Source: Simmondsia chinensis (Eukaryota; Streptophyta; Magnoliopsida; Caryophyllales; Simmondsiaceae). From it: a stretch of 64,000 nucleotides of DNA. The notes beneath the pieces were generated by a model. It was not told where the DNA came from and did no database searches. It was given only the letters and a program-made list of their open reading frames with translations. The stretch lies in contig JAGTTD010000011.1 of the NCBI GenBank assembly GCA_018398585.1, positions 4,277,001-4,341,000 on the forward strand, in the 5' to 3' direction. This document shows, piece by piece, positions 32,194 to 43,455 of this stretch (the first letter of the stretch is position 1; every line of letters begins with the position of its first letter). A program made the translations under genes and the position numbers.

Positions 32194-32436
32194 GTCGTGG
32201 TAATCGTAGGAGGGTGTTTTGGAATCTCTTTGTACGTTACTTTTGGCATTGTAGTTGTATTATCAGAAGCTTGATGTAATGAAATCTTGTTGTAATATAT
32301 GCGAACATCCTGGCTATGAAGATTTTATATTTTAACCTTTTACCTTCGTCATGTGCGTGCATTTGTTGGTGAGTGCTCATGGGATATTTCTCTCTCCTTG
32401 GTATGAATTCTCGTGTTTGTGTGAGTTTAATGATCG

Positions 32437-34416
32437 TCCCAAAGTTAGAGGGGGCCAAAAACCACGGGCTCTCAAGCTGGTGAGAGTTTACCGCCCGTCC
32501 CTAATGTTAGGTGGGTTACACAACCTCCCCTGTGTTAGAGGAAGCCAAAAACCGCGGGCTCTCAAGCTGGTGAGATTTTACCGCCCGTCCCTGACGTTAG
32601 GCGGGACACACAACCGCCCCTGTGTTAGATGGGGCCAAATACTGCAGGCTCTTAAGCTGGTGAGAGTTTACCGCCCGTCCCTGACTTTAGGCAGGACGCA
32701 CAACCGCCCCTGTGTTAGATGGGGCCAAAAACAGCGGGCTCTCAAGCTGGTGAGAGTTTACTACCCGTCCCTGACGTTAGGCGGGACGCACAACCGCCCC
32801 TGTGTTAGATGGGGCCAAAAACCGCGAGCTCTCAAGCTAGTGAGAGTTTACCGCCCGTCCCTGACGTTAGGCGGGACGCACAACCGCCCCTGTGTTAGAT
32901 GGGGCCAAAAACCGTGGGATCTCAAGCTGGTGAGAGTTTACTGCCCGTCCCTGATGTTAGGCGGGACACACAACCGCCCCTGTGTTAGATGGGGCCAAAA
33001 ACCGCGGGCTCTCAAGATGGTGAGAGTTTACCGCCCGTCCCTGACGTTAGGCAAGACACACAACCGCACCTGTGTTAGATGGGGCCAAAACCCACGGGCT
33101 CTCAAGCTGGTGAGAGTTTTACCGCCCGTCCCTGATGTTAGGGGGGACGCACAACCTTCGCTGTGTTAGATAGGGCCAAAAACCGCGGGGTCTCAAGCTG
33201 GTGAGAGTTTACCGCCCGTCCCTGACGTTAGGCGGGACACACAACCGCCCCTGTGTTAGATGGGGCCAAAAACCGCGAGCTCTCAAGCTGGTGAGAGTTT
33301 ACCGCCCGTCCCTGACGTTAGGCGGGACGCACAACCGCCCCTGTGTTAGATGGGGCCAAAAACTGCAGGCTCTCAAGCTGGTGAGAGTTTACCGCCCGTC
33401 CCTGATGTTAGGCGGGACGCACAACCGCCCCTGTGTTAGGTGGGGCCAAAAACCGTGGGCTCTCAAGCTGGTGAAGGTTTACCGCCCGTCCCTAATGTTA
33501 GGTGGGATACACAACCGCCCCTGTGTTAGATGGGGCCAAAAACCGCGGGCTCTCAAGCTGGTGAGAGTTTTACCGCCCGTCCCTGATGTTAGGGGGGACA
33601 CACAACCGCCCCTGTGTTAGATGGGGCCAAAAACCGCGGGCTCTCAAGCTGGTAAGAGTTTTCAGCCCGTCCCTGACGTTAGGTGGGACGCACAACCGCC
33701 CCTGTGTTAGATGGGGCCAAAAACCGCGGGCTCTCAAGCTGGTGAGAGTTTACCGCCCATCCCTGACGTTAGGCGGGACACACAACCCCCCCTGTGTTAG
33801 ATGGGGCCAAAAACCCCGGGCTCTCAAGCTGGTGAGAGTTTACCGCCCGTCCCTGATGTTAGGTGGGATGCACAACCGCCCCTGTGTTAGATGGGGCCAA
33901 AAACCGCGGGCTCTCAAGCTGGTGAGAGTTTACTGCCCGTCCCTGATGTTAGGTGGGATGCACAACCGCCCCTGTGTTAGATAAGGCCAAAAATCGTGGG
34001 CTTTCAAGTCGGTGAGAGTTTACCACCCGTCCCTTATGTTAGGTGGGATGCACGACTGCCCCTGTGTTAGTTGGGGCCAAAAACCGCGGGCTCTCAAGCT
34101 AGTGAGAGTTTTACCGCCTGTCCCTGATGTAAGGGGGGGACGCACAACCACCCCTGTGTTAGGTGGGGCCAAAAATCGCGGGCTCTCCAGCTGGTGAGAG
34201 TTTACCGCCCGTCCCAGATGTTAGGTGGGACGCACAACCGCCCCTATGTTAGATGGGGCCAAAAACCGCGGGCTCTCAAGCTAGTGAGAGTTTACCGCCC
34301 GTCTCTGATGTTAGGTGGGACGCACAATCGCCCCTGTGTTAGATTGGGCCAAAAATCGCGGGCTCTCAAGACGGTGAGAGTTTACCGCTCGTCCTTGACG
34401 TTAGGTGGGACACACG
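32437..34416 (+). repeat. Tandem array of ~22 units of 90 bp
   Basis: The unit (e.g. GGGGCCAAAAACCGCGGGCT, CTCTCAAGCTGGTGAGAG, TTTACCGCCCGTCCCTGACG, TTAGGCGGGACGCACAACCG, CCCCTGTGTTAGAT) repeats every 90 bp, with a few 91-bp units. Each unit can fold two hairpins: CTCTCA-TGAGAG around AGCTGG, and CGTCCC-GGGACG around a TTAG-containing loop. Because 90 is 30 codons, long reading frames arise, but the 91-bp units shift them and no start is conserved. I treat it as a non-coding array inside the retrotransposon. Confidence 0.95.
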
Positions 34417-34462
34417 GTTGCCAGACCATTTTTTGCTTTCTTTTTACAAGAGACACCGAGGC

Positions 34463-35641
34463 CCCATAGTTTAAAGGTCTTGGAGCACCGAGGCCTTCAC
34501 ATTAGGTGGAAGTCAAGCGGCTCCTTCACATTAGGTGAAGGGTGACAGCCCAGCTTTTCCTTGCTCTTACTCCTCAACCTGAGCAATAAGACCAAGCCCC
34601 CATTGTTCAAGGAACTTAGAATACCGAGGCTTTCACATTCGGTGAAAGCCAGGCGGTTCCTTCACTCTAGGTGAAGGGTGACCGCCCAATTTCTTCTTGC
34701 TCTTTCACTTCAACTTGAGTAAGAAGACCGAGCCCCAATTGTCCAAGGGACTAAAAATACCGAGACTTTCACATTAGGTGAAAGCCAGGCAGTTCCCTCA
34801 CTTTATGTGAAGGATGACCGCCCAACTTCTTCTTGCTCTTTCACATCAACTTGAGCAAGAAGACCAAGCCCCCATTGTTCAAGGGACTTAGAATACCGAG
34901 GCTTTCACATTAGGTGAAAGCCAGGCGGTTCCTTCACTTTAGGTGAAGGGTGACCGCCCAACTTCTTCTTGCTCTTTCACTTCAACTTGAGCGAGAAGAC
35001 CAAGCCCCCATTGTTCAAGAGACTTAGAATACCGAGGCTTTCACATTAGGTGAAAGCCAGGTGGTTCCTTCACTTTAGGTGTAGAGTGACCGCCCAACTT
35101 CTTCTTGCTCTTTCACTTGAACTTGAGCAAGAAGGCCAAGCCCCCATTGTTCAAGGGACTTAGAATACCGAGGCTTTCACATTAGGTGAAAGCCAGGCGG
35201 TTCCCTCACTTTAGGTGAAGGGTGACCGCCCAACTTATTCTTGCTCTTTCACTTCAACTTGAGCGAGAAGACCAAGCCCCCATTGTTCAAGGGACTTAGA
35301 ATACCGAGGCTTTCACATTAGGTGAAAGCTAGGCGGTTCCCTCACTCTAGGTGAAGGGTGACCGCCCAACTTCTTTTTGCTCTTTCACTTCAACTTGAGC
35401 AAGAAGACCAAGCCCCCATTATTCAAGGGACTTAGAATACCGAGGCTTTCACATTAGGTGAAAGCCTGGCGGTTCCTTCACTTTAGGTGAAGGGTGACCG
35501 CCCAACTTCTTCTTGCTCTTTCACTTCAACTTGAGCAAGAAAACCAAGCCCCCAATGTTCAAGGGACTTAGAGTACCGAGGCTTTCACATTAGGTAAAAG
35601 CTAGGCGGTTCCTTCACTTTAGGTGAAGGGTGACCGCCCAA
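34463..35641 (+). repeat. Tandem array of ~9 units of 136 bp
   Basis: Landmark ATACCGAGGC recurs at 34621, 34757, 34893, 35029, 35165, 35301 and 35437, exactly 136 bp apart, with a variant at 35573 and an earlier one at 34485. Each unit holds three hairpins: CTTTCAC-ATTAG-GTGAAAG, TTCAC-TTTAG-GTGAA nested in GGCGGT...ACCGCC, and CTTGCTC...GAGCAAG. The TTAGG-type loops resemble those of the 90-bp array next to it. Confidence 0.95.
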
Positions 35642-35649
35642 CTTGTACC

Positions 35650-36291
35650 TGTGGAACCTAAAGGGGTCGTACCACGTGGCGCCTTCTCTCTCCTCACGCC
35701 CCTTTCGTTCCCTTTCCTCATAAAAACCCCACAAAAAACCCTAACTCCTCACTTCTCCATTTTCTCTGCACACCTGACTCTGCCTTGGCATCTCTCCCCC
35801 CGATTCCCTTTCGTCCGTCACCCTTACTCATTTTCGTGACGATTAAAAGGTATTTGCTTGTGCTCTTACTAATTTTGAAGCATTTTCAGGGTTTTTCCCC
35901 CCTTTCGTTTTTCGCCCTCTCTTTTTTTCCTTTTTTTTTTTTTTTTAAACAGGGAAGCTTTCTCGTTGGGGCTCCCATGGCAGGACCTGAGGCTCCCATG
36001 GTGGAACTTGAGGTTTCCATGGAAGAGCTCGATGAAAGCTTCTAGCTGGACCCCAGTTTATAAACGATCTTACCGCGATTTTCGCCGGCTGTCCTGCCGT
36101 TTGCCCAGGTGAGGTGGGGGTGTTTTATGATCAGGGATTCTCCCACTCCGTGTGTTGGCCTGATCCTCAGGCGGTACCTCCCCCACCTGACACCAGTGCC
36201 CCCGCTCTACCCACGGGAAGCTATGGTGGGGCTTCTACTATTTTTCAGGGTAAGATCCCTTTCTAACTTCTCCTTATATTTTGTGAATTAG
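35650..36291 (+). promoter_or_regulatory. Promoter and leader exons of the antisense Transposase_28-like gene
   Basis: A TATA-like CATAAAAACCCC lies at 35719-35730, followed by a C/T-rich start region. A leader intron is likely from 35850 (AAAAG|GTATTTGC) to 35952 (a long T-tract then AAACAG). The next exon contains ATG 35977 (MAGPEAPMVELEV) but meets stops, and a second intron can be drawn from 36250 (GTAAGATCC) to 36291 (GTGAATTAG). These exon edges are tentative; splice signals are good but the reading frame across them is not clean. Confidence 0.5.
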
Positions 36292-36295
36292 TTAA

Positions 36296-38751
36296 ATGGC
36301 TCCAAAACGTGCGCAGAAGGGAATTGGACGTTCAGACCGTGCTGGAGGAGCGTCTTCAGATGAGGGAATGATGGTGGATCCATTATCTCAACTGGCTCCC
36401 TCATCACCAACATCACCTGAGGAAATGGCCGTGCGTGCCCAATATCCTGATACGGCCGCGGCTCTTCCCCTAGGAAACCTTGTATCCTTACTAGCCACGG
36501 TAGAGGGAATGAGGAAATTTCGCGAAAAATAATTTTTCCCAAACGATTACGAAGTTATCGGCCCCCGGGAGAGTGACAACATTTTATACCCTCGCTCCCT
36601 CGAATTGTTTGCTGTTAGCGTGGATGCTTTGGAGGCTGGCTTACGCTTTCCCTTGCCGCCCCTCTTGGAGTGGGTTTTCAGGCAATATTCCGTGTGGCCC
36701 AGTCAAGTTACCCCCAACGGTTTTCGTAACATTTTACGGCTACCTCTTGACTTGTTACGTGGCTGGCCTGACCCCCTCCACTCGTAGCTTTGATTATTTA
36801 TTTAGGGCCAAACAAGTTAAGGGTGTTGTTAGTTTCGAGGGGAAGAGCGGGATTAAGCTTGTGGCGCTTAATCCCTCGAAGGTAAAATTTTGGCAGAATA
36901 GGTTTGTTTGGGTCAGACCTCCTAGTCCTCTAGGCGTCCCTCATTATTGGACCTCGTTGAATAAGTGCAGCGTCCCCTCCGAGCATGAGCTATCTGCCTT
37001 AGACAGGGAGGTAGTTCAGTACTTTGAAAGGGATTTAGGATCACGATACCTGGCTACCAAGGAGGTATTGTGCCAGGAGAAAGTGCTGATCCGGGCAGGC
37101 TTGTGTGCCCGACCACTTAGTGGTGAGTAACTCTTTGGGACGGCTAAGTTTTTCTTTTTTTCTTTTTTTTTTTTTTTTTTTATTATTGACCACCACTTGA
37201 TGACTTTACCTTGGCTGCTTCATTATCTCTTTTCAAGATCAGAGGCCGACATAGACATTGTAGCCCTCACAGAATCCTACCGCGAGGGGCAAAGGAAGAA
37301 GAGAGAAAAGGATGAGGGTAAGGGTGAGAGAGCCACTTGGAGGGGCAAGAGGGCGGTCACCGAAGAAGAAGGAGGGCCTCCCAAGAAGGTCACTCGATCA
37401 AAGAAGTCTCAAGCTGAGGCTCCTGCCTCAGGCGGTAGTTCGGAGGTGCCCCCTCCACCCAAGGTCGTTCCTGAGACGCCCATAGTTCAGGCGTCTCCTG
37501 CTGCTGGGAGATCCTCTTCAGTCCCTAGCGGTCAGGGAGTACATACCTCTCTGCCTCAGCAAGGCGACGGTGGGGTGTCAGCCGTACCCTGTCCCAAAGT
37601 TGTCCCAATAACGGAGCTCGTTGTGGAAGAGAGGTCCAGCATTACGCCGGCCGTTACCGTTGCTTCATCTGGGGTTACGGTGGCTGAGCCTCCTCCAACC
37701 GTGGCTATATCGACTGGGAACCTCCCTGAAGGGATAGAGGTAGGCTCATTGTCAGAAGGAGCGGAGGAGGGGAGGAGGCCCTTAGAGGTGCCAGTTGAGG
37801 TGTCAGAGCCACCATTGGTGGAGACGGTAAGGCCAGTACCCATGCCTCAGAGAGGAGGACCTCCTGTCAGGACCTCGTCCCTGCCGCCCGAATCATTCCA
37901 GGAGGCAGTGGCGGATGTACGTCCTGACATAAAGGTAGAAGTCAGCCTTCTTCCCTCCTTTCATATTGATTTGTCCGCCCCCGGGGACCTTGCTGACGTC
38001 CCTCCTGAGCCTCAAGGAGAGGCTCCTAGGGAAGAGAGAACTCCCACCGATGAAGGTGCACCGCCCGAGGGTTCTACTCGCCCCTCTCCTTGCCAAATCG
38101 TTAATGACATCCAACGTGCTGTTTTGACGGTTCTTCCATCCGAAGGCCCTCAAGTTGTGATTCGAGACACTGTAGCCACTTGTGTCGCTAAGGTAAAGAC
38201 TACATGCTATACCTTTGAGTTATTATCATGTTAACTACATGCTTTGGTATTTTATCTTTCAGGTCAGTTCTCATTCTGGCGCTATGGCCTTAGGGTGGTT
38301 CCGTGAACAAGAAGCTGCTACGCAGGAGTTGTCTCTGTCACGAGAGGAAAAGAGAAAACCAGTAGAGGCGGCAGAGAGAGCTGAAAAAGAAAAAGAGGAA
38401 CAGACCGGGGTCATGCTAAGGGTGGAAAGGGAGAAGGAAATGTTAGCGGCTGAGTCCCAGAGCTTGAGAGATGATATGGGAAAGCTGAGAGAGGAGAAGG
38501 AGGCATTAGCTGCTGAGGCTCAAGTACTGAGGGAGGAGTTATCTTCCCAGCAGGCACGGTCAGAGGAACTCCTTACCGAAGCGCAGCATGCTCGGATCGA
38601 GGCTACAGAGGTGGTTTCCCGCTTCAAAGAGAGCCTTGAGTTTCATTCCTCGACGAGCACCTATTACTGGGAGGGCTTTGCCTCAGGTCTGTCCACCTTC
38701 GCACGACGCTTAGATAGCAGTCATCCTCAGCTTAGCCGGGAATTTCTTTAA
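36296..38751 (+). pseudogene. Transposase_28-like ('putative gypsy-type transposon') spliced gene, antisense to pol
   Basis: Exon A (36296-37122) encodes the family core: SVDALEAGLRFPLPPLLEW, QVTPNGFRNIL, then FDYLFRAKQVKGVVSFEGK, NRFVWVRPPSPLG and RYLATKEVL. It has one stop (36530-36532) and a one-base shift near 36735. A GT-AG intron (37123-37242) joins in phase to exon B (37243-38192), which is proline/glutamate-rich with a basic start (REGQRKKREKDEGKG). A second GT-AG intron (38193-38262, phase 0) leads to exon C (38263-38751), a long coiled coil (LSLSREEKRKPVEAAERAEK onward). The family is known from plant Tat-type elements; its role is unknown. The second Tat element carries a diverged copy with the first intron at the same place. 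Confidence 0.82.
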
Positions 38752-39050
38752 CAAGTGGCGGACCAGCTTCGCCAGGATATCATTCGCTCTCAAGGAAGTC
38801 CGGGCAGCAGCTAGGCCCATTCTTTAACTGACTTTGCTCCTTCTTTATCCTTTTCCCTTTTTGCGCATGTAAAGAGAAAGTTTGGGGGGGGGGGGGGGTG
38901 GGAATGCCACTTTTTGCTGTGACCCCCTATTTTTTGGCTAATGTATGTACTTGTACATGGTAATATCTAGAGGCAGAAGTTCCTCTGTTACCGTATCGGA
39001 TGTATACTCTAATGAAACGAATGATATTTTGTTGTACACTCCCTTTCATT

Positions 39051-39108
<58 letters not shown>

Positions 39109-39255
39109 TTGGCCTTATATCAACGATGTTGACGCAATCTTTAGGAAAGTACCATTTATTTATGTACATGGGGTACCGCCCCATGTTCCCTAAGATATAA
39201 CTTAAACAGTACCGGTATAAGTTCAATATTTTACGCAATTCTTACAAGACTTACC
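38752..39255. other. Convergent 3' ends of the antisense gene and pol, with G and T tracts
   Basis: A G-rich run lies at about 38884-38900 and a T-run of roughly 50 bases at about 39052-39105. The antisense gene ends at 38751 and pol ends at about 39259, so transcripts would converge here. Phenylalanine-rich frames across the T-run are not genes. Confidence 0.7.
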
Positions 39256-39258
39256 TAG

Positions 39259-40043
39259 CTATGCGTAGTACTTTTTGAGATTCTTGATGCTCCATACTCG
39301 GGGTACCCGAGGACCGTCTAGGCGCTCCAGCTTGTAACTTCCTTCCCCTAGCTTCTGGGCCACACTGTAGGGTCCTTCCCAATTCACGGCTACCTTGCCG
39401 GCTCCGATCCCCTGGGCCACAGTATTTGCTCGTCGCAGGGCTAAGTCCCCCACCTCTAAACTTCTCATCCTTAGGCGCTTATTCGTTGCTTTTGGGTCAC
39501 AATTTGAAGAAGGGCATCCTCCCTAACTTCGTCTACTAAATCCAGAGCGCACCTTCACTGATCTTCATTGCGCAGATAATTATAATGTTGTATGCTGTAA
39601 CTGTGTTCTCCCACCTTCACTAGGATTACGGCTTCAGCCCCATAGGTTAGCATGAATGGGGTTTCTCCTGTAGCCACACGGTAGATTGTTCGGTGTGCCC
39701 ACAGTACACTAGGCAACTCTTCCACATATCTTCCCTTAGCTTCATCCAACCTTCTCCGAAGCCCGTTGAGTATTTGCTTGTTTTTTGATTCAGCTTGTCC
39801 GTTGCTCTGAGGATAAGCGACGGCGGTAAAATGGAGAGCAATATTCATGTGTTGACAGTATGTTCGGAATCGTGGCGACGCGAACTGTGTCCCTTTGTCC
39901 GTGATAATGGCTCTAGGGATTCCAAAAAGTGTAATGATGTTTTTCCATAAAAACTGCCGCGTTGCGCTGTCTGTAATCCGAGCCACCGCCTTGGCCTCCA
40001 CCCACTTACTGAAATAGTCTATGGCTACTATCAAGAATTTTCT
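39259..40043 (-). pseudogene. Tat integrase, core and C-terminal part
   Basis: The catalytic core shows the three acidic positions: AIDYFSKWVEA, ITDKGTQFAS and NGQAESKNKQ. ELPSVLWAHRT and TPFMLTYGAEAV follow, the standard gypsy integrase signature. The C-terminal GPY-type segment lies at 39468-39259 (NWEGPYSVAQKLGEG, YKLERLDG, WSIKNLKKYY). In-frame stops occur at about 40044 and 39555. No chromodomain is visible, as expected for Tat elements. Confidence 0.92.
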
Positions 40044-40955
40044 CTACCCGCTGGCTAAGGGGAAAGGTCCTAAGATGTCCATTCCCCATTGGTCGAAAGG
40101 TATGGGGTCAACGATGGGTTGCAGTGGCGCGGCGGGAGCACGGATGAGCAATGCGAATCTCTGGCACTTATCACATTTTCGCACAAGGGTGCCAGCATCC
40201 TTCCTCAGGGTGGGCCAAAAATACCCGGCCCTTAGCGCCATCCCGGCTAAGGCTCGTTTTCCAATGTGAATCCCACATATTCCCTCGTGGATTTTCCTTA
40301 GAACGTACTCCCCTTCCTCTGGCGCTAAACATTTTAATAAGGGATGTGTGAACGACCTTTTGTATAGCTGCTGATCAATGATTGTGAAATGTACCGCGCG
40401 CCTTTTCAGCCTTCGTGCTTCTGCCTGATTCGAGGGTTTTACATCGCGAAGGATGAAGTCTAAAAGTGGACGCATCCAGTTATCCTCATGTTGTACTTGC
40501 ATTACATCTAGGGGTGCTGACTTGTCCACATACTTAACATGGGACTCGTGCGTATGGACGTGCCCGTCGAGGTTCCTTCCTCCAGTACTAGCCAAACGGC
40601 TTAGTTCGTCAGGGCGGTGATTACTTTCTCGGAAAATGCCCCGTATGTTAAAGCCTTGAAATTCGGAGACCTTGGTTCGAACCAGCTCCAAGTACCGGGA
40701 TAGGTGCGGCTCTTTTACTCCATAACTACCCGTGACCTGGTTCACCACCAACTCTGAGTCGCTTTGTGCCTCTAGGTAAGTTGCTTCGGCGGCTTTGGCT
40801 AAGTCCATGCCCAACAGCAGGGCTTCGTATTCGGTTTCGTTGTTAGTTGCGTTGAAGTGTAACCTTATCGCATATTCCGCCTGCTCTCCCTCGGGGTTGA
40901 CCAGTACTACGCTTGCGCCTCGGCCTTCTGACTTTGCAGACCCGTCTACGAACAT
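40044..40955 (-). pseudogene. Tat second (archaeal-type) RNase H and integrase zinc finger
   Basis: The frame begins MFVDGSAKSEGRGASVVLVN, an archaeal-like RNase H start with its first aspartate. NNETEYEALLLGMDLA and SDSELVVNQVTGSYGVK, with the next acidic residues, follow, then FRESNHRPDELSRLAS. This extra RNase H after the normal one is diagnostic for the Tat lineage. The integrase HHCC finger comes next (KIHEGICGIHIGKRALA, CDKCQRFA) and FDQWGMDILGPFPLASG. The frame ends at a TAG where glutamine is usual. Confidence 0.93.
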
Positions 40956-41305
40956 TTTCCGACGGACACCTCCCCAAGGGCGTCTGCTGATCCAGGTGTC
41001 TCACCCCCAAAGTCGCATTCTACCAGGAAATCGGCCAAAGCCTGGGCCTTAATGGCTTTGCGAGGCTGATAGTGTGTGTCGTACTCAGAGAGTTCAACCG
41101 CCCACTTGAGCAGGTGTCCTGAGCAATCTAACTTGGAGAGCAGCTTCTTGAGTGGCAAGTTAGAGAGTACCGTGACATTGTGAGACTGAAAGTAAGGTCT
41201 TAGCTTACGCGCCGCGGTGATCAGGGCCAAGGCGGTCTTTTCAATGGCAGGGTACCTCTTTTCTGGGTCTTTGAGAGTCTAACTTACAAAGTATACCGGG
41301 AGCTG
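40946..41305 (-). pseudogene. Tat first RNase H (C-terminal part)
   Basis: Includes TLKDPEKRYPAIEKTALAL, AARKLRPYFQSHNVTVLSN, LKWAVELSEYDTHYQPRKA and QALADFLVEC, the connection/RNase H segment after gypsy reverse transcriptase. Two stops lie near its start (about 41306-41280). The last ten bases overlap the start region of the second RNase H frame. Confidence 0.88.
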
Positions 41306-42925
41306 TCATCCCTGCCGGTCGGCTATTAACACTGCGCTCGTGGCGTTTTCTGAGATGGCCAGGTCGAGCCCTAGCTTCTCATCTGGTTCAAGGGAGGTGA
41401 TCACCGGGAGGTGCGCCAAATGTTGCTTCAGTTGATCAAAGGCTCGTGCGCATTCCTCATCCCAGAGGAAAGGTTGTTTCCCTCGAAGTACCTTAAAGAA
41501 CGGCAGAGCCTTTTCTGCTGCTCGGCTAATGAATCGATTGAGTGAGGCCATGCAGCTGGCCAGTCTTTGTACATCTTTGGGGCAGCGAGGAGGCCTTAGG
41601 TCGAGTATGGCCTGCACCTTTTTGGGGTTTGCCTCGATTCCTCGGGAATTTACAATGAAGCCCAAGAATTTTCCGTCTGGTACGGCGAACGAACACTTTT
41701 CCGGGTTCAACTTCATGTTGTACTTCCGAAGGGCCTCCAAACCCTCTCTTAGGTCGAAAATGTGGTCCAACTTACGCTTTGACTTAACTATCATGTCGTC
41801 CACGTAGACCTCCATATTGCGCCCTACCTGGGGTGCAAAAACTTTGTTGACCAGTCGTTGGTAGGTGGCTCCTACATTTTTAAGCCCAAATGGCATCACT
41901 TTGTAGCAATACGTACCCTCAGCCTTGATGAAAGCCGTTTTCTCTTCGTCAGTAGGATGCAGTTGAATCTGATGGTATCCGGAGAAGGCATCCATGAAGC
42001 TGAATAACTCGCAGCTTGCCGTGGAATCCACCAGCCTATTTATTTTAGGCAGGGGGTAAGAGTCCTTTGGGCAGGCTTCGTTGAGATCTGTGAAATCTAC
42101 GCACATCCTCCAGCTTCTGTTAGATTTCTTCATTAATACCACGTTGGCCAACCACTCAAGGTACAGTACTTCCCGTATAAACCCAGCCTGAGATAGCTTT
42201 TTAACCTCAGCTTTGATGATCTCATTGCATTCGGTGCAAAAGCTGCGCCTCCGCTGTTTAACAGGTGTCTTATCATCTCGGACGTTGAGTTGATGAGTGA
42301 TCACTTCGGGCGGTATTCCTAGCATCTCACTGGCGGCAAAGGCAAAGACGTCCTGGTATTGCCTCAAGAGCTCGCCGATCTCTTCACGCGGATGTCTGGG
42401 GAGTGAAGTGCCCAGATAGGCGTAACATCCAGGCCCCAGCTCATACTTTTCCAAAGGCGGAGGGGGAGGATGTACTTCAGGAGGGGAGCCCAGCTCGAGT
42501 GGTTCGGCTGTCATGACCGCCAAATTGGAGAAGGTATGGTAATACTCTGAGAGCGCGCCGTGCCTCCCTCGTATTGTCATGATGCTCCCAGTGTCTGCTT
42601 CAAACTTCATTGCCAGGTGGTAGGTAGATACCACTGCCTTCAAACGATTCAGGGAGGGCCTCCACAAGATCACGTTGTAGGAAGAGGGAGCGCAAATAAC
42701 AAGGAACTCTATCTTGACCGTCCGTTGTTCATCTTTGTTTCTAAAGGTGGTGGGCAGCGTTATCCTGCCCTGCGGCAGGACGAGTGCTCCGGTAAATCCC
42801 ACGACGGGATACGGTGCGGGTGATAGCGCGCTAAGCGGCATTCCTATTTTGTTATGGCATTCCAAGAACAAGATGTCTGCGGAACTACCCTGGTCGATCA
42901 GAATTCTAAGATGTCTGCGGAACAA
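41306..42925 (-). pseudogene. Tat protease (C-terminal part), reverse transcriptase and RNase H start
   Basis: A continuous frame of about 540 codons. It opens in the protease with LRILIDQGSSADILF (catalytic D in DQGSS), then VILWRPSLNRLKAV. The reverse transcriptase runs from RRSFCTECNEIIKAEVKKL through WRMCVDFTDLNEACPKDSYP, FMDAFSGYHQI, MPFGLKNVGATYQ and the catalytic EVYVDDMIVKS to FLGFIVNSRGIEANP. RNase H begins near ACARAFDQLKQHLA. The reverse-transcriptase frame itself is intact; the upstream frame change at 42870-42945 separates it from gag. Confidence 0.95.
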
Positions 42926-42945
42926 CCTTGGTCGATCAAAATTCT
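42870..42945 (-). repeat. 38-bp tandem duplication across the protease active site
   Basis: The 38 bases starting AAGATGTCTGCGG at 42870 are repeated at 42908 with a few differences (ACTACCCTGG against ACAACCTTGG). On the minus strand this duplicates the ILIDQG-SADIL active-site motif. Since 38 is not a multiple of three, the upstream protease start and the downstream protease are in different frames. Confidence 0.92.
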
Positions 42946-43425
42946 ACGTACCATGTGTTTGCTGATGTCGGCCGTAACCACGAGAGGCTCCTCTTGCCGA
43001 GCGTCCACACCTTGGGCGTCTTCTCTAGTGAAGCTAATACACCGGGGTGCATCCCGGGCTACCTCCGTTCCCCCGTTCGAGATTTCTGTCCCCTCCTTTG
43101 GCGTGGGGGGAGCAACCTTTGGGGCGATGGTGGCAATGACTTTGGGCACCCTGCTCTTGGGACCTTTTTCTTCATCGCTAGTGGTTCGAGCTTTCCCAGT
43201 CTTCATCTTTTTTAATGTAGCATATTCTTCCCACTGGCCGGTACGTTTGGCTTCCTTGAGGCCAAAGTTCAAGCCCCGACAGTCTGCCGTGTCATGGGTA
43301 GAGACCTGATGATACGAACACCAGACTGGCCTGCTGCCGTCAGATGGAGTAGGGTCCTGGTTTTTGGATGGTCCCTTCGTTTTTACCTCTAAGAGTTGGC
43401 GAGGCACAGGCTGCTGGTTCTGCAT
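42898..43425 (-). pseudogene. Tat gag C-terminus and protease start
   Basis: The frame includes VWCSYHQVSTHDTADCRGL, the CxxH...HxxxxC motif that replaces a normal zinc knuckle in many Tat gags. A charged linker and DISKHMVRRILIDQG, the protease beginning, follow. It ends in the 38-bp duplication. Confidence 0.88.
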
Positions 43426-43455
43426 TCGGAAAGTGGGTGCGTTCGGCTTCCTGGC

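Noticed and set aside
32351..34469. Long plus-strand reading frames encoding a 30-residue repeat
   Set aside because: They follow from the 90-bp period of the tandem array. Several 91-bp units shift the frame, starts are arbitrary and no known repeat protein is recognised.
32437..35641. Regular repeats resembling a CRISPR array
   Set aside because: Units are contiguous tandem copies without unique spacers, in a plant retrotransposon.
35630..36045. Frame from 35630 or 35785 as an independent gene
   Set aside because: It spans the leader, a probable intron with a long T-tract and a short exon; better read as the 5' part of the antisense spliced gene.
37556..38153. Minus-strand frames of 86-95 residues
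   Set aside because: Shadows of the proline-rich exon of the plus-strand spliced gene.
38945..39200. Phenylalanine-rich small proteins
   Set aside because: Translations of the T-run.
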